64,000 nucleotides of DNA from DAITQM01 sp039794245 (lineage in GTDB: Bacteria; Pseudomonadota; Gammaproteobacteria; Xanthomonadales; Wenzhouxiangellaceae): contig JBDIVS010000008.1 in the NCBI GenBank assembly GCA_039794245.1, forward strand, positions 52,830 through 116,829, written 5' to 3'. The notes below the pieces were generated by a model. That model had not been told where the DNA came from. It did no database searches and saw only the letters and a program-made list of their open reading frames with translations. Positions 18,352 to 27,041 of the stretch are shown in pieces (position 1 is the stretch's first letter; each line of letters opens with the position of its first letter). The position numbers and the translations under genes are program-made.

Positions 18352-19184
18352 TATTGGAGTTCTCCTCTTGGTGAAACGGACTGCACCGCAGACGACAAAA
18401 GCGCAATCGCGCCGCGGTTGCTTCTCATGGTCAGCCGAGAATACACCGGCATGGCACCGGGCGGCGGGACACCGATCAGCGCCCTGCCCCATTTGAAATC
18501 GCCGCCCGGCCGGCGGGTGACGAGCAGCGAATAATCGGTCGTGATCCGGCCGTGGGTGGCCAGCGCCGCGTCCACCAAAAGCCCCTCGGCCAGGATCGCC
18601 TCGATGCTGCCGGTGGCGGTCTCGATCGCCGAATCGGCCTCCCAGCCGCCGCCAAGAAAGAACACCTGCACCGCGCCGTGCGCGCTGCGTGCTTCGACCG
18701 GGCCTTCGATCCTGAGCCGGATGTCGCCGTTTTGGGTCGTCACGACAAGCGGCCGGCGCGTGCCGCGCACTTCGGCCAGCCCGGCGCGGGTCGTGACGGT
18801 CAGGCTGATCCGGGAAGGCACGAACACGGTCAGATCGACGCGCCGGCGGCGCCAGGCCGGCGGCGGCTCGGCAATATCGCCCGCTTCGTAAGCCACCACA
18901 AGCCGCGGCGGGCCGGCCTTATCGTCGAGCGTGATCGCGGCCAGGCGGGGGTCGTCGCGGTGCTGCTGGATGTGCGCCAGGGCATCGATTTCGTCCTTGT
19001 CGTGGACCCGGACCCGGATATCGCCGTATTCGTTGGTCACGGCCAGTGCTCCGCCCACTGCGAACGGCCAGTGCCACTCGTTGCGGGTGATCGTCCAGTC
19101 GGCGGCAGCGACGGGAGGCTCGTCCGCCGCAACGGCCGCCGTCGCGGCGAGCAACGCCGCCGGGAATGAAGCAATCACACGCAC
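18351..19184 (-). CDS. Exported DUF4097-like (putative adhesin fold) protein
   Basis: A roughly 277-residue protein with a signal peptide (VRVIASFPAALLAATAAVAA). The body looks like the right-handed beta-sheet DUF4097/DUF2807 group: short repeated strands such as LAVTNEYGDIRVRVHDKDEI, RISLTVTTRAGLAEVRG and VVTTQNGDIRLRIEGPVEAR. Start codons in this frame are all GTG (19223, 19184, 19178). I chose 19184 because it puts the hydrophobic core near the N-terminus and leaves 8 bases after msrC. Its stop overlaps the start of the next gene. The function of the family is unclear; envelope location is inferred from the signal peptide. Confidence 0.7.
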   Translation of the reverse strand: MRVIASFPAALLAATAAVAADEPPVAAADWTITRNEWHWPFAVGGALAVTNEYGDIRVRVHDKDEIDALAHIQQHRDDPRLAAITLDDKAGPPRLVVAYEAGDIAEPPPAWRRRRVDLTVFVPSRISLTVTTRAGLAEVRGTRRPLVVTTQNGDIRLRIEGPVEARSAHGAVQVFFLGGGWEADSAIETATGSIEAILAEGLLVDAALATHGRITTDYSLLVTRRPGGDFKWGRALIGVPPPGAMPVYSRLTMRSNRGAIALLSSAVQSVSPRGELQ

Positions 19185-19192
19185 GGGGTGGA

Positions 19193-19690
19193 TCAGAGCT
19201 CGGTCCGGCTCATTTCGAGCCACAAAGCGGCAAACGCGGCAAGCCCAGTTTCGTCATCGGCATCGAAGCGCGCGAGCTTCGGGCTGTCAAGGTCGAGCAC
19301 CCCGATGACTTCACCGCCGCGCTCAAGCGGGATCACGATTTCCGAGCGCGAATGGGCGTCGCAGGCAATATGGCCGGGATAGGCATTGACGTCGGGCACC
19401 GACAGCACCTGACCGCTTTGCGCTGCGCTGCCGCACACCCCGCGGCCGAGCGGAATCCGGACGCAGGCCGGCAGGCCCTGGAACGGGCCGAGCACCAGAT
19501 CGTTGCCGCGCCGGAAATAAAACCCGGCCCAGTTGAGATCGGGCAGGCCGTGATACAGCAGGGCGGCGAGATTCGCGGCGTTCGCCAGGCTGTCGCTCTC
19601 GCCTTCAAACAGGACCCGCGCCTGGTCGAGCAACCGGCGGTATTGCGCCGGTTTATCGCCGGCGATCGGCTTGACGGTGGAAGCGAACAT
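19193..19690 (-). CDS. msrC: Free methionine-(R)-sulfoxide reductase (GAF-domain fRMsr)
   Basis: A single GAF-domain protein of 165 residues that is closely similar to E. coli YebR/MsrC along its length: NWAGFYFRRGNDLVLGPFQG, CVRIPLGRGVCGSA, GHIACDAHSRSEIVIPL and GVLDLDSPKLARF. The three family cysteines are present at residues 76, 86 and 110. The family reduces free L-methionine-R-sulfoxide using thioredoxin. It begins 4 bases after the stop of the DUF938 gene and continues the same run. The role in oxidative stress is family knowledge. Confidence 0.93.
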   Translation of the reverse strand: MFASTVKPIAGDKPAQYRRLLDQARVLFEGESDSLANAANLAALLYHGLPDLNWAGFYFRRGNDLVLGPFQGLPACVRIPLGRGVCGSAAQSGQVLSVPDVNAYPGHIACDAHSRSEIVIPLERGGEVIGVLDLDSPKLARFDADDETGLAAFAALWLEMSRTEL

Positions 19691-19694
19691 GGGC

Positions 19695-20306
19695 TCAATG
19701 CGTTTTCTGAAAAATAAGTATACGATTATTGGCCGGCATCGCCCACTGGCCGGTTTTATCCAGGCCGTGACATCGCGCTTCGGCGGCCAGTGCCACGGCG
19801 TCGCGGACGCCCATTTGCGGAGCGCGCGCTTTGAGCCAGGCGTCGAACTCGATGTTGCTAGGCGCATCATGCTGGCCGCCGTCGTGAAACGGACCGTACA
19901 GAGCGAACAGGCCGCCGGGACCGAGGATACGGCCGATGCCGGCGAGCATCGCCAGTACCGCCGTCCACGGCATGATGTGCGCGGTGTTGGCGCTGAACAC
20001 CGCATCAAAAGTGGTCTTCGGCCAATCGTCCTTGGTGACATCGAGCGTCAGTGGCGGCAGGATATTGGCGTGAACTTCAAGCGCCAGGCGGGCCTTAAGA
20101 CCAGGCAGCGCCTCGGGTAAATCGCTCGGTTGCCAAATCCAGCCCGGCAGGGCACGGGCGAAGTGCTCGACGTGTTGACCGCTGCCCGAACCGATTTCCA
20201 GAATGCGGCCGGCGGCCGGCAGGATCTCCTGCAAGACCTGCAAGATCGGTTCGCGGTTGCGCTCGGCGGCGGCCGAGTACGGTAGCGGCCGGGCGGGCGC
20301 TTTCAC
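19695..20306 (-). CDS. DUF938 SAM-dependent methyltransferase-like protein
   Basis: A 203-residue DUF938 protein: SAAAERNREPILQVLQEI at the start, the SAM-binding motif ILEIGSGSGQHVEHFA, then FDAVFSANTAHIMPW and LGPGGLFALYGPFHDGG. The family is conserved in proteobacteria, but its substrate is not established. The GTG start overlaps the aldehyde dehydrogenase stop (GTGA), giving translational coupling. An upstream in-frame extension would lie within the dehydrogenase gene. Confidence 0.88.
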   Translation of the reverse strand: MKAPARPLPYSAAAERNREPILQVLQEILPAAGRILEIGSGSGQHVEHFARALPGWIWQPSDLPEALPGLKARLALEVHANILPPLTLDVTKDDWPKTTFDAVFSANTAHIMPWTAVLAMLAGIGRILGPGGLFALYGPFHDGGQHDAPSNIEFDAWLKARAPQMGVRDAVALAAEARCHGLDKTGQWAMPANNRILIFQKTH

Positions 20307-21697
20307 TTCGTCAGCCAGGTGAGCAGCCGCTCTTTCCACTGCTTGTACGGCGGGCGGAGCAGACCTGCGGCATTGAGACGGCTTTGTCTGAACACCGCTT
20401 TTTTCTTGCTGAAGGTCAAAAAGCCCTCCTCGCCGTGATATTCGCCCATGCCGCTCGGTCCGATGCCGCCGAACGGCAGGTCGCTTTGCGCGATGTGCAG
20501 CAGCGTATCGTTGACGCACACGCCGCCGGAGATCGTCCGGCGCAGCACTTCGTCCTCGTTGGCCTTGCCGAAATAATAAAGCGCCAGCGGCCGGTCGCGG
20601 CTTTGGATATGGGCGATCGCACCTTGGGCGTCGGCGACTTCGACGACCGGCAACAACGGCCCGAAAATCTCCTCGCGGTCGAGGGTGCTGCCGGCCGGCA
20701 GATCGAACAGCAGGCGCGGCACCATGCGGCGCGCCGCGGCGTTGTCTTCACCTTCGACGAGCGGCACGACTTGGGCGCCGCCGGCTGCGGCTTCGGCCAG
20801 CCCGTTTTGCAGCCGCTGATACTGCCGCTCGTCGATGATGCTGGTGTAGTCGGCGTTGTTGGCGAAATCGGGATAAGTTGCGCCGGCGGCGCGCTTGAGC
20901 GCGGCGATCAACGCTTCGCGCGGCCGGCCGACGAGCAGCACATAATCGGGCGCGATGCAGGTCTGGCCGGCATTGAACAGCTTGCCGGCGATGAGCGAGC
21001 GGGCACTGCGCTCGAGGTCGGCGTCGAGATCGACGATGGCCGGCGACTTGCCGCCGAGTTCCAACGTCACCGGGGTCAGGTTTGCGGCGGCCGCAGCCAT
21101 CACCTTGCGGCCGGTCGCGGTCGAGCCGGTGAACAGCAGGTGATCGAACGGCAGCGCGGCGAATGCCGCAGCGATATCGGCCCCGCCCTCGACCACCGCC
21201 ACCTGCTCGGGCGTGAAAATCTCGCCCAGCATCGCGGCCAGCGCGGCACCGGTGCGCGGCGTGAATTCCGATGGTTTGAGCATCACCCGGTTGCCGGCGG
21301 CGAGCGCCGCGGCGAGCGGTGCAAGCGCCAGATTGACCGGGTAGTTCCACGGGCTGATGATGCCGACCACGCCGCGCGGCTGGACCAGCACAAAGGCCCG
21401 CCCGGGGCGAAATTTCCAATCGACGTGCGCCCGCCGCGGCCGCATCCAGCGCTTGAGGCGGCGGGCGATGTATTTGATCTCCTCGTGCACGATCAAAAGA
21501 TCGCCGAGCAGGCTTTCGGCCGCCGCGCGGTGGCCGAAATCGGCATCCATCGCAGCGCTGAGTGGCAACCGGTGCCGGGCCAGCGCCGCGTCCAGCGCCG
21601 CAAGCTGCGCCCGGCGGGCGGCGTAGGGCGGGCCGGCCGGCGTCGCCGCCTGCCGCTGGCGGTGGAAAATCTGGTGCAGAGTATCGACGGTAGTCAC
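20303..21697 (-). CDS. Aldehyde dehydrogenase, coniferyl aldehyde dehydrogenase-like
   Basis: A 464-residue NAD(P)-dependent aldehyde dehydrogenase. The catalytic Cys is in FNAGQTCIAPDYVL and the general-base Glu in VTLELGGKSPAIV. IISPWNYPVNLALAP and FTGSTATGRKV build the coenzyme site. The overall pattern and short length match the coniferyl aldehyde dehydrogenase / fatty aldehyde group, which act on aromatic or long-chain aldehydes; the true substrate is not known. The start is a GTG (VTTVDTLHQIFHRQR) preceded by TAGGACAGCA. It is the first of five closely packed minus-strand genes, and the multi-hairpin element lies in its upstream region. Confidence 0.9.
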   Translation of the reverse strand: MTTVDTLHQIFHRQRQAATPAGPPYAARRAQLAALDAALARHRLPLSAAMDADFGHRAAAESLLGDLLIVHEEIKYIARRLKRWMRPRRAHVDWKFRPGRAFVLVQPRGVVGIISPWNYPVNLALAPLAAALAAGNRVMLKPSEFTPRTGAALAAMLGEIFTPEQVAVVEGGADIAAAFAALPFDHLLFTGSTATGRKVMAAAAANLTPVTLELGGKSPAIVDLDADLERSARSLIAGKLFNAGQTCIAPDYVLLVGRPREALIAALKRAAGATYPDFANNADYTSIIDERQYQRLQNGLAEAAAGGAQVVPLVEGEDNAAARRMVPRLLFDLPAGSTLDREEIFGPLLPVVEVADAQGAIAHIQSRDRPLALYYFGKANEDEVLRRTISGGVCVNDTLLHIAQSDLPFGGIGPSGMGEYHGEEGFLTFSKKKAVFRQSRLNAAGLLRPPYKQWKERLLTWLTK

Positions 21698-21770
21698 TGC
21701 TGTCCTACAAAAGACTTGATGGTTTGAATCCCTCGACCGAAGCGGTCTCGCCAGCTTCAAGTACCGTGGC

Positions 21771-21990
21771 GGACATGATCCGGCATTGGCCTTTCAGGAC
21801 ACGTCACAAGTACTTGCTGCACGCCGCGTTCGTGCGGCACGCAGCAAGCCCGGGGTTCGCCATCCATGGCGAACCCGCTCGGCAGGGCGAAGGTCCACTG
21901 GACCTTCGCCTCGATCTGCCTCGCCCCTGTAGCCTCGGTCGCAGCATCCTGCTGCTCACGGTCCTGAAAGACCGATCCCGGATCATGTCC
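21771..21990. repeat. Multi-hairpin inverted-repeat element
   Basis: Two 30-bp arms (21771-21800 and 21961-21990) are inverted repeats matching at 27 of 30 positions, with GGACATGATCCGG at the outside and CTTTCAGGAC at the inside. Between them lie successive hairpins: 21813-21848 (15-bp stem, one mismatch), 21853-21876 (perfect, core GGGTTCGCCAT), 21886-21910 (perfect 12-bp stem, GGCGAAGGTCCA) and a short GCAGCA/TGCTGC one near 21941-21955. No long frame with family character lies inside. It sits between the end of hutF and the promoter region of the aldehyde dehydrogenase run. Confidence 0.8.
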
Positions 21991-22039
21991 ATTATGGGTT
22001 TATGGGTCACGTGGTTTGTGGGACAGCAATGAATCATCC

Positions 22040-23461
22040 TCATTGGTCGAATAGTTCCGGATTGGCTTTCAACATCGCCCGCAGTGCGTCACCGTAACGC
22101 TCGTGGTCGAGATGGCGGCCGTGGGCCGCCCGGCGCACGCCGCCGGCGTAAACTTCATCGATACCGATCAGTCCTTCACCGAGGATCGCCGCATCGAGCC
22201 AGTGTTCGACCGGCAGCGCCTCACCGAGCGCCGACAGCGGCCGAAGTACAAGCCAGTCGGCCCGCCGGCCGGCGGCAATTTCGCCGCCAACCGTGCCGAG
22301 CGCCTGCGCGCCCGCCTGCGCCGCATGTTGCCACAACCAGGTTCCGCTGTGCACGCCGCCGGCCGGCGCCAGGCAATTGCGGCGTTGCGCTGCAAGGCGG
22401 GCCTGATGTTCCAGCCGCTGTAGTTCGGTCAACGGCGAGAGTGTCGCGTTGCTGTCCGAGGCGAGCGCGAAACGCCCGCCGCGGGCGAGAAACCCGGCGA
22501 GCGGAAACAGGCCGTCGCCGAGGTCGGCCTCAGTACCTGGGCAGAGCGCGACGACTGCGCCGCTTGCGGCGACGGCCGCCAGCTCGTCTGCCGTGCCGTG
22601 TGTGGCGTGTACCAGACAGCAGTGCTGATCGAGCGCGAGCCGCTCGAGCGCAAGGCGGATCGGCGTGGTGCCATACGCCGCGATGCAGCCTTCGACTTCG
22701 GCCGGCTGTTCGGCGATGTGCAGGTGAAACGGCACCGTGGGCAGCGCGCGGCGTACTTCGGCGGCAGTGCCGGCCTCGACGGCGCGCAGCGAATGCACCG
22801 CAGCGCCGGGCGACGGCTGGCCGCAGGCGGCGGCACAGGCGCGGAGCGCCGCATGGCGCTTCAGATACTCGTCGAGCGACAGTAAAAACCGGCGCTGTTC
22901 ATCACTCGCCGGCTGGCGCCCGAAACCGCCGTATTGATACAACGCCGGCAGCAGGGTCAACGCCACGCCGGTCTCCCCGGCGGCATGCAGCAAAGATTCG
23001 GCCATCGCCTGGCCTGAAGCGGCGGCCTCATCGTCCGCCGCACGATGCAGGTAATGAAATTCGCCGATCCGGGTATAACCGGCGGCCATGAGTTCCGAGT
23101 AAACGAATGCGGCGATCACCGCCAATTGTTCGGTACCGATCCGGTTCGCCAGGCGATACATGCCCCGCCGCCAGGACCAGAAATCGTCCTCGCCGGTCGC
23201 CGGCGTGGTCTGCGTCCGGCCGGCCAGCAGGCGCTGGAAGCTGTGGACGTGGACATCGGCCGGCGCCGGAATCACCGGCCCGGGCAGAATATGCGGCGGC
23301 GCGGCGCCCTGACGATCGGCGTTGAACCCGGTTTCGACCGCGACGATCGAACCGCCGGCATCGACCGCAATGAGCACATCGCGCCACCAACCTTCAGGCA
23401 ACAAGGCCCACGGCGCGAAGTACCTCAGGCGGGCCGCCTCGATTTGACCGGCGGGATTCAT
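22040..23461 (-). CDS. hutF: Formimidoylglutamate deiminase
   Basis: HutF converts N-formimidoyl-L-glutamate to N-formyl-L-glutamate and ammonia in histidine breakdown. The 473-residue amidohydrolase has a metal-binding HVHSFQR (His71, His73), WRRGMYRLANR, FHLHIAEQPAEV with the next metal His, CCLVHATHGTADE, and GGRFALASDSNATLSPLTEL carrying the late Asp. These are all HutF-type features. The start overlaps the hutG stop in an ATGA arrangement. With hutG it makes the two-step formylglutamate route rather than direct formiminoglutamase. hutH, hutU and hutI are not in this window. Confidence 0.93.
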   Translation of the reverse strand: MNPAGQIEAARLRYFAPWALLPEGWWRDVLIAVDAGGSIVAVETGFNADRQGAAPPHILPGPVIPAPADVHVHSFQRLLAGRTQTTPATGEDDFWSWRRGMYRLANRIGTEQLAVIAAFVYSELMAAGYTRIGEFHYLHRAADDEAAASGQAMAESLLHAAGETGVALTLLPALYQYGGFGRQPASDEQRRFLLSLDEYLKRHAALRACAAACGQPSPGAAVHSLRAVEAGTAAEVRRALPTVPFHLHIAEQPAEVEGCIAAYGTTPIRLALERLALDQHCCLVHATHGTADELAAVAASGAVVALCPGTEADLGDGLFPLAGFLARGGRFALASDSNATLSPLTELQRLEHQARLAAQRRNCLAPAGGVHSGTWLWQHAAQAGAQALGTVGGEIAAGRRADWLVLRPLSALGEALPVEHWLDAAILGEGLIGIDEVYAGGVRRAAHGRHLDHERYGDALRAMLKANPELFDQ

Positions 23462-24243
23462 GGCCGCCAGGCCGATAACGTTTCGACCAGGCGCCGGAGC
23501 ACGGCCTTGAGCGGTGCCTGAGCCGCTGGATCGAGGTGCTGCGGCCGATCTTCGTCCATATAACACACCTGGGCCAATTCGAGCTGGATGGCGTGCACGC
23601 CGTTTGCCGGATCGCCGTAGTGGCGGGTGATGTAACCGCCGCGGAAGCGGCCGTCGAGGACGCGCGTAAACCCCATCTCCGTCCCGAGCGCTTCCCAGGC
23701 GGCCGCGATCAACGCCGGCGCGGCGCTTCGCCCATCGAAGGTGCCGAGGTTCAGATCCGGCAGGCGGCCGGCGAACAGGCGCGGCACACGGGCGCGGATC
23801 GAATGGGCATCGAGCAATACGGCATGGCCGTGCCGCCGGCGCAGGCGCTCTAGCGTCTCGGCGAGCGCCGTATGGTAAGGCCGCCAGTAGCGCGCCAGGC
23901 GCCTTTCGACCTCGGCCGCATCCGGCTCGAATCCGGGGCGGTAAATGTCTTGGCCGGCGAAAGTCAGACGCGGCACGAGACCACTGGTTGTCGTCGAGTA
24001 AAGCGGCGCGTCATCGGGCGGGCGGTTGAGATCGACGACATAGCGCGAGTAATGGGCAACAAGCAGCGTACAACCGAGCGCCGGCGCGAAATCGTACAGG
24101 CGATCGACCTGGAAGTCGGTATCCGGCAGCGTTTGCGCTGCACCGGTCATCGCCGCTACCATCCCGGCGGGCAGCTCGAGCCCGACGTGCGGCATGCTGA
24201 TCAGGACCGGACTGTCGCCGGGAGTCAAGTGAAAATCGGCCAT
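23458..24243 (-). CDS. hutG: N-formylglutamate deformylase
   Basis: The 261-residue product hydrolyses N-formyl-L-glutamate to glutamate and formate, the last step after HutF. Motifs are VLISMPHVGLELPAGM, DTDFQVDRLYDFAPALG, YVVDLNRPPDD, LLDAHSIRARVP and YGDPANGVHAIQLELAQ, typical of the N-formylglutamate amidohydrolase family. ATG 24243 (MADFHLTPGD) follows GGTAGGGCAG; two upstream in-frame ATG codons are less likely. hutF begins within its last codon. The terminator hairpin of the upstream lipoprotein gene lies just before it. Confidence 0.92.
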   Translation of the reverse strand: MADFHLTPGDSPVLISMPHVGLELPAGMVAAMTGAAQTLPDTDFQVDRLYDFAPALGCTLLVAHYSRYVVDLNRPPDDAPLYSTTTSGLVPRLTFAGQDIYRPGFEPDAAEVERRLARYWRPYHTALAETLERLRRRHGHAVLLDAHSIRARVPRLFAGRLPDLNLGTFDGRSAAPALIAAAWEALGTEMGFTRVLDGRFRGGYITRHYGDPANGVHAIQLELAQVCYMDEDRPQHLDPAAQAPLKAVLRRLVETLSAWRP

Positions 24244-24281
24244 CTGCCCTACCATGCTGCGGCGTACCGCCCCGAAAAGCA

Positions 24282-24305
24282 AGCGCCCGGCAAAAGCCGG
24301 GCGCT
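24282..24305 (-). terminator. Rho-independent-type terminator after the pil/lipoprotein operon
   Basis: A perfect 10-bp stem (AGCGCCCGGC / GCCGGGCGCT) with a TTTT loop on the minus strand, followed by TGCTTTTC. It lies 22 bases after the stop of the Ig-like lipoprotein gene, between it and hutG. Confidence 0.75.
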
Positions 24306-24327
24306 GAAGGTGATCGCGTGCGGCCGT

Positions 24328-27012
24328 TTACGGGCAGATGCCCGGCAGCGGCGACGGCGGGGGGCCGGACGAGAAGACGCTGATGGTCGCGTTGAGCATC
24401 ATGCTGCCGACATTGGCGGTAAAGGTGCACGTCGAATTGATGTCGTCGGCGCAGCGGGCGATCGTGAAGAACGCCTGGCCGTTGTTGTTGGTGGTCGCCG
24501 CCGGGGGCGTGAATGCGATGCCCGGATCGGCGCAGGCGAGATTGACCAGCACACCCGACAGCACGCCGCCCAGGTCGTCGGTCACCGTCGCGGTGGCCAG
24601 CGAAGTCAGGTTCAGGTTCATCGGGTTCGGGCTGACCGCGAGGAACGCCTGCTGCGCCATGATCACTTCAAGATCGGCGGTGGCGCCGGCGCCCATGAAG
24701 GTGACGACCAGCGGCATCTGGCCGAACACCAGGCCGATCGAGGTCGCGGTGGTCGTCACGCAGCCGTCCGGGCCGGTGACCAGCGGATCGTCGCTGACCG
24801 AGAAATTGCCCTGCCCGGCGGCGGTGAAGGTGATGACCACACCCCGCACCGGGTTGTTGATCGCATCGACGACGCACAACGTGATGTCGGCGCTGGTGTT
24901 GCCGCGGATCTGGCCCGGTGAGACGGTCAGCGTGGCCGGTGCGACGCCGGGGAAAACGAGCGCCTCGGCATCGGCCGTGGTCTGCGTCTTGGCGCCGTCC
25001 AGCCTGTTGCCCTGGGTCCAGACGACCACCGGCAGGCCGACCGCCGAGTTCGGATAGGTCATCGTGAATTCGGCAACGCCGTCGGCTTCGGTCTGCGCCT
25101 GGCCGACAATCGTGCCGATCACCGAGCGCCCGACGACGAACGGGAAGATCGGGCCGTCATCGACGATGGCGCCGGAGGCGTTGTTGTCGTTGTACACCGG
25201 CGAGACGCTGAGCGAGGTGTTGGAATTGACCCCGGTGACGCTGCGCGAGGCCTCGAGTTCGGCGTTGCCCGGGATCAACTCGCCAAAGGTGACGACGGTG
25301 TCGCCGGGCCCGGCCGCCTCGTCAACCGCCATCGGGTCGTCGAGAAAACCGTCGGGCAGGGCCGGCACCGTGAACAGCGTGCCCCCTTCCTGCGGGTTGC
25401 CGTTGTCTCCGGAGAAAACAAACGTGCTCGGGTCGTTGGGCAGCGTCGGCGCATCGACCTTGCCGATCTGCAAGATGGTTCCGGGCAGCACCGGGTTGCC
25501 CACCGCGTCGTTGGCGATCAGGCTGAGGTTCAAGGTCAGCGTGCCGTCAGGATCCGGCGGAATAATGACGCCGGTGTCGGGGTCGACCTCCGGCGGATTG
25601 TCGGGATCGACCTGGTCGCTGACGCTGTTGATCTGGATGGCATTGATCACCGAACCGGTGAGCTTGACCGAAGCCAGCCGGCCGTCGCCGACGACGACCG
25701 TCGCTTCGGCGCTGAGCGGATCCTGGATGCCGTTATCGACATTGTTGTCGGCTCGGTCGGCGGTGGCCGTGATGCGGTGCAGGCCGGTCGTCGAACCGCT
25801 GTTGAAACTGACCTGGACCTGGCCGTTGACCGTGGCCACGGCGATATCGAGACCGTTGACCGCCGCCCCCGCGGCGTTGGTGCCGGTCAGGCGCGAACCA
25901 TTGGCGTCGGGTGGGGTGAGCACGACGCGGACATTGTTGAAGGTGTTGCTGCCGGCAACCGGATCGGCGACCGGCTGGTTGCCGTTGTCGAGCACCTGGA
26001 TGTTCAACGGCTTGGCGGTCGTCCCGCCCGAACCCTGGATGAACACCGGCGCGGTCGATTGGCCGATCGAGATCTGTCCGGGCACACCGTCGGCGGCACC
26101 GGCGACGATGGTGATCGGGAACTGGGCGCTGAACGGCTGGTTGGTCACCGGGTCGGTCGCGGTGACGGTCACCGTCGCCGTCCCCGGCAGGTCGAACGAG
26201 TGGACGAACACCGTGGCCTGGCCGCCGGCCGAATCGACCGGACCGTTGCCGAGCAGCACGAGAAACTCGTTGACATCGTTGGTGTCGGGCTCGTCGAGCG
26301 TCGAGAACGCGGCGATCGTCACCGGGCTGATCGCGACGCCGAACGTGCCGCCGGCGGGGCTGACGATCGTCCCGTCGGCGCCGCGGAAAGTGAGGGTCAG
26401 CTCGGAAATGAACGGCGAGCCGAAAAACGGCGGGACGTTCAGAACGTTGGCCGGCAGGCTGGAGCGCGTCGCGGTAATCGTGATGCGTTCTTCCGGCGGC
26501 GCCGGTACCACGGTGATCGTGATCGTCCCGGTCACCGTCCGGTTGGCCGAGGGATCCTGGAACGAGGCGGTCAATACGGCGCTGCCGGTCTGCGTTCCGG
26601 AAGTGAAAAAGAAGGTCGCGTTGCCGCCGGAGGTCTGTGTCGTGATCGTTGCGAAGCGGCCGATGAATTCATTGACGTTCTGCGTCGTCGGGTCGTCGGG
26701 CACCGACAAGGTGCCGACCAGCGTGTTGCTCGAGGTCATCGACACCGTGGTGCCCTCGGCGATCGGCTGGCCGGTGTTGGTCAGCACCCGGACGTTGAGC
26801 TGGATCGTGATGGGCAACTCCAGCGACGGTAAAAGCTCGGCCGGGTTGGACGGCACCGTGGTCGTCGCCGCGGTGATCGTGACGCTCCCCGGGTTGGGCG
26901 GCGTGAAACTGCTGCTGCTGCCGCCGCAGGCGGCGAGCAGGGCCAGGCCGGCCGCGGCGAAGGCGAGGCGGGCGCGGACGAGACATTCCATTCCACATTG
27001 TGTGATCGTCAT
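24328..27012 (-). CDS. Large lipoprotein with repeated Ig-like (invasin/Big_1-type) domains
   Basis: An 894-residue secreted lipoprotein. The signal peptide ends in lipobox LLAAC (Cys29) followed by GGSSSS, so the protein should be lipidated and, with no Asp at +2, go to the outer membrane. The body is a string of beta-rich modules of about 100-130 residues. They carry Ig-like signatures such as GNATFFFTSGTQTGSAVLTA, VTVTATDPVTNQPFSA, SGSTTGLHRITATADR and DGCVTTTATSIGLVFGQ, like the Big_1 domains of intimin/invasin. The start at 27012 has GGAACC upstream. It begins 29 bases after the pilQ stop with no terminator between, so it belongs to the pil operon. The C-terminus has no barrel or sorting signal. 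Confidence 0.85.
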   Translation of the reverse strand: MTITQCGMECLVRARLAFAAAGLALLAACGGSSSSFTPPNPGSVTITAATTTVPSNPAELLPSLELPITIQLNVRVLTNTGQPIAEGTTVSMTSSNTLVGTLSVPDDPTTQNVNEFIGRFATITTQTSGGNATFFFTSGTQTGSAVLTASFQDPSANRTVTGTITITVVPAPPEERITITATRSSLPANVLNVPPFFGSPFISELTLTFRGADGTIVSPAGGTFGVAISPVTIAAFSTLDEPDTNDVNEFLVLLGNGPVDSAGGQATVFVHSFDLPGTATVTVTATDPVTNQPFSAQFPITIVAGAADGVPGQISIGQSTAPVFIQGSGGTTAKPLNIQVLDNGNQPVADPVAGSNTFNNVRVVLTPPDANGSRLTGTNAAGAAVNGLDIAVATVNGQVQVSFNSGSTTGLHRITATADRADNNVDNGIQDPLSAEATVVVGDGRLASVKLTGSVINAIQINSVSDQVDPDNPPEVDPDTGVIIPPDPDGTLTLNLSLIANDAVGNPVLPGTILQIGKVDAPTLPNDPSTFVFSGDNGNPQEGGTLFTVPALPDGFLDDPMAVDEAAGPGDTVVTFGELIPGNAELEASRSVTGVNSNTSLSVSPVYNDNNASGAIVDDGPIFPFVVGRSVIGTIVGQAQTEADGVAEFTMTYPNSAVGLPVVVWTQGNRLDGAKTQTTADAEALVFPGVAPATLTVSPGQIRGNTSADITLCVVDAINNPVRGVVITFTAAGQGNFSVSDDPLVTGPDGCVTTTATSIGLVFGQMPLVVTFMGAGATADLEVIMAQQAFLAVSPNPMNLNLTSLATATVTDDLGGVLSGVLVNLACADPGIAFTPPAATTNNNGQAFFTIARCADDINSTCTFTANVGSMMLNATISVFSSGPPPSPLPGICP

Positions 27013-27041
27013 GGCTGGTTCCATATCTGGGGTTGAGTTGA

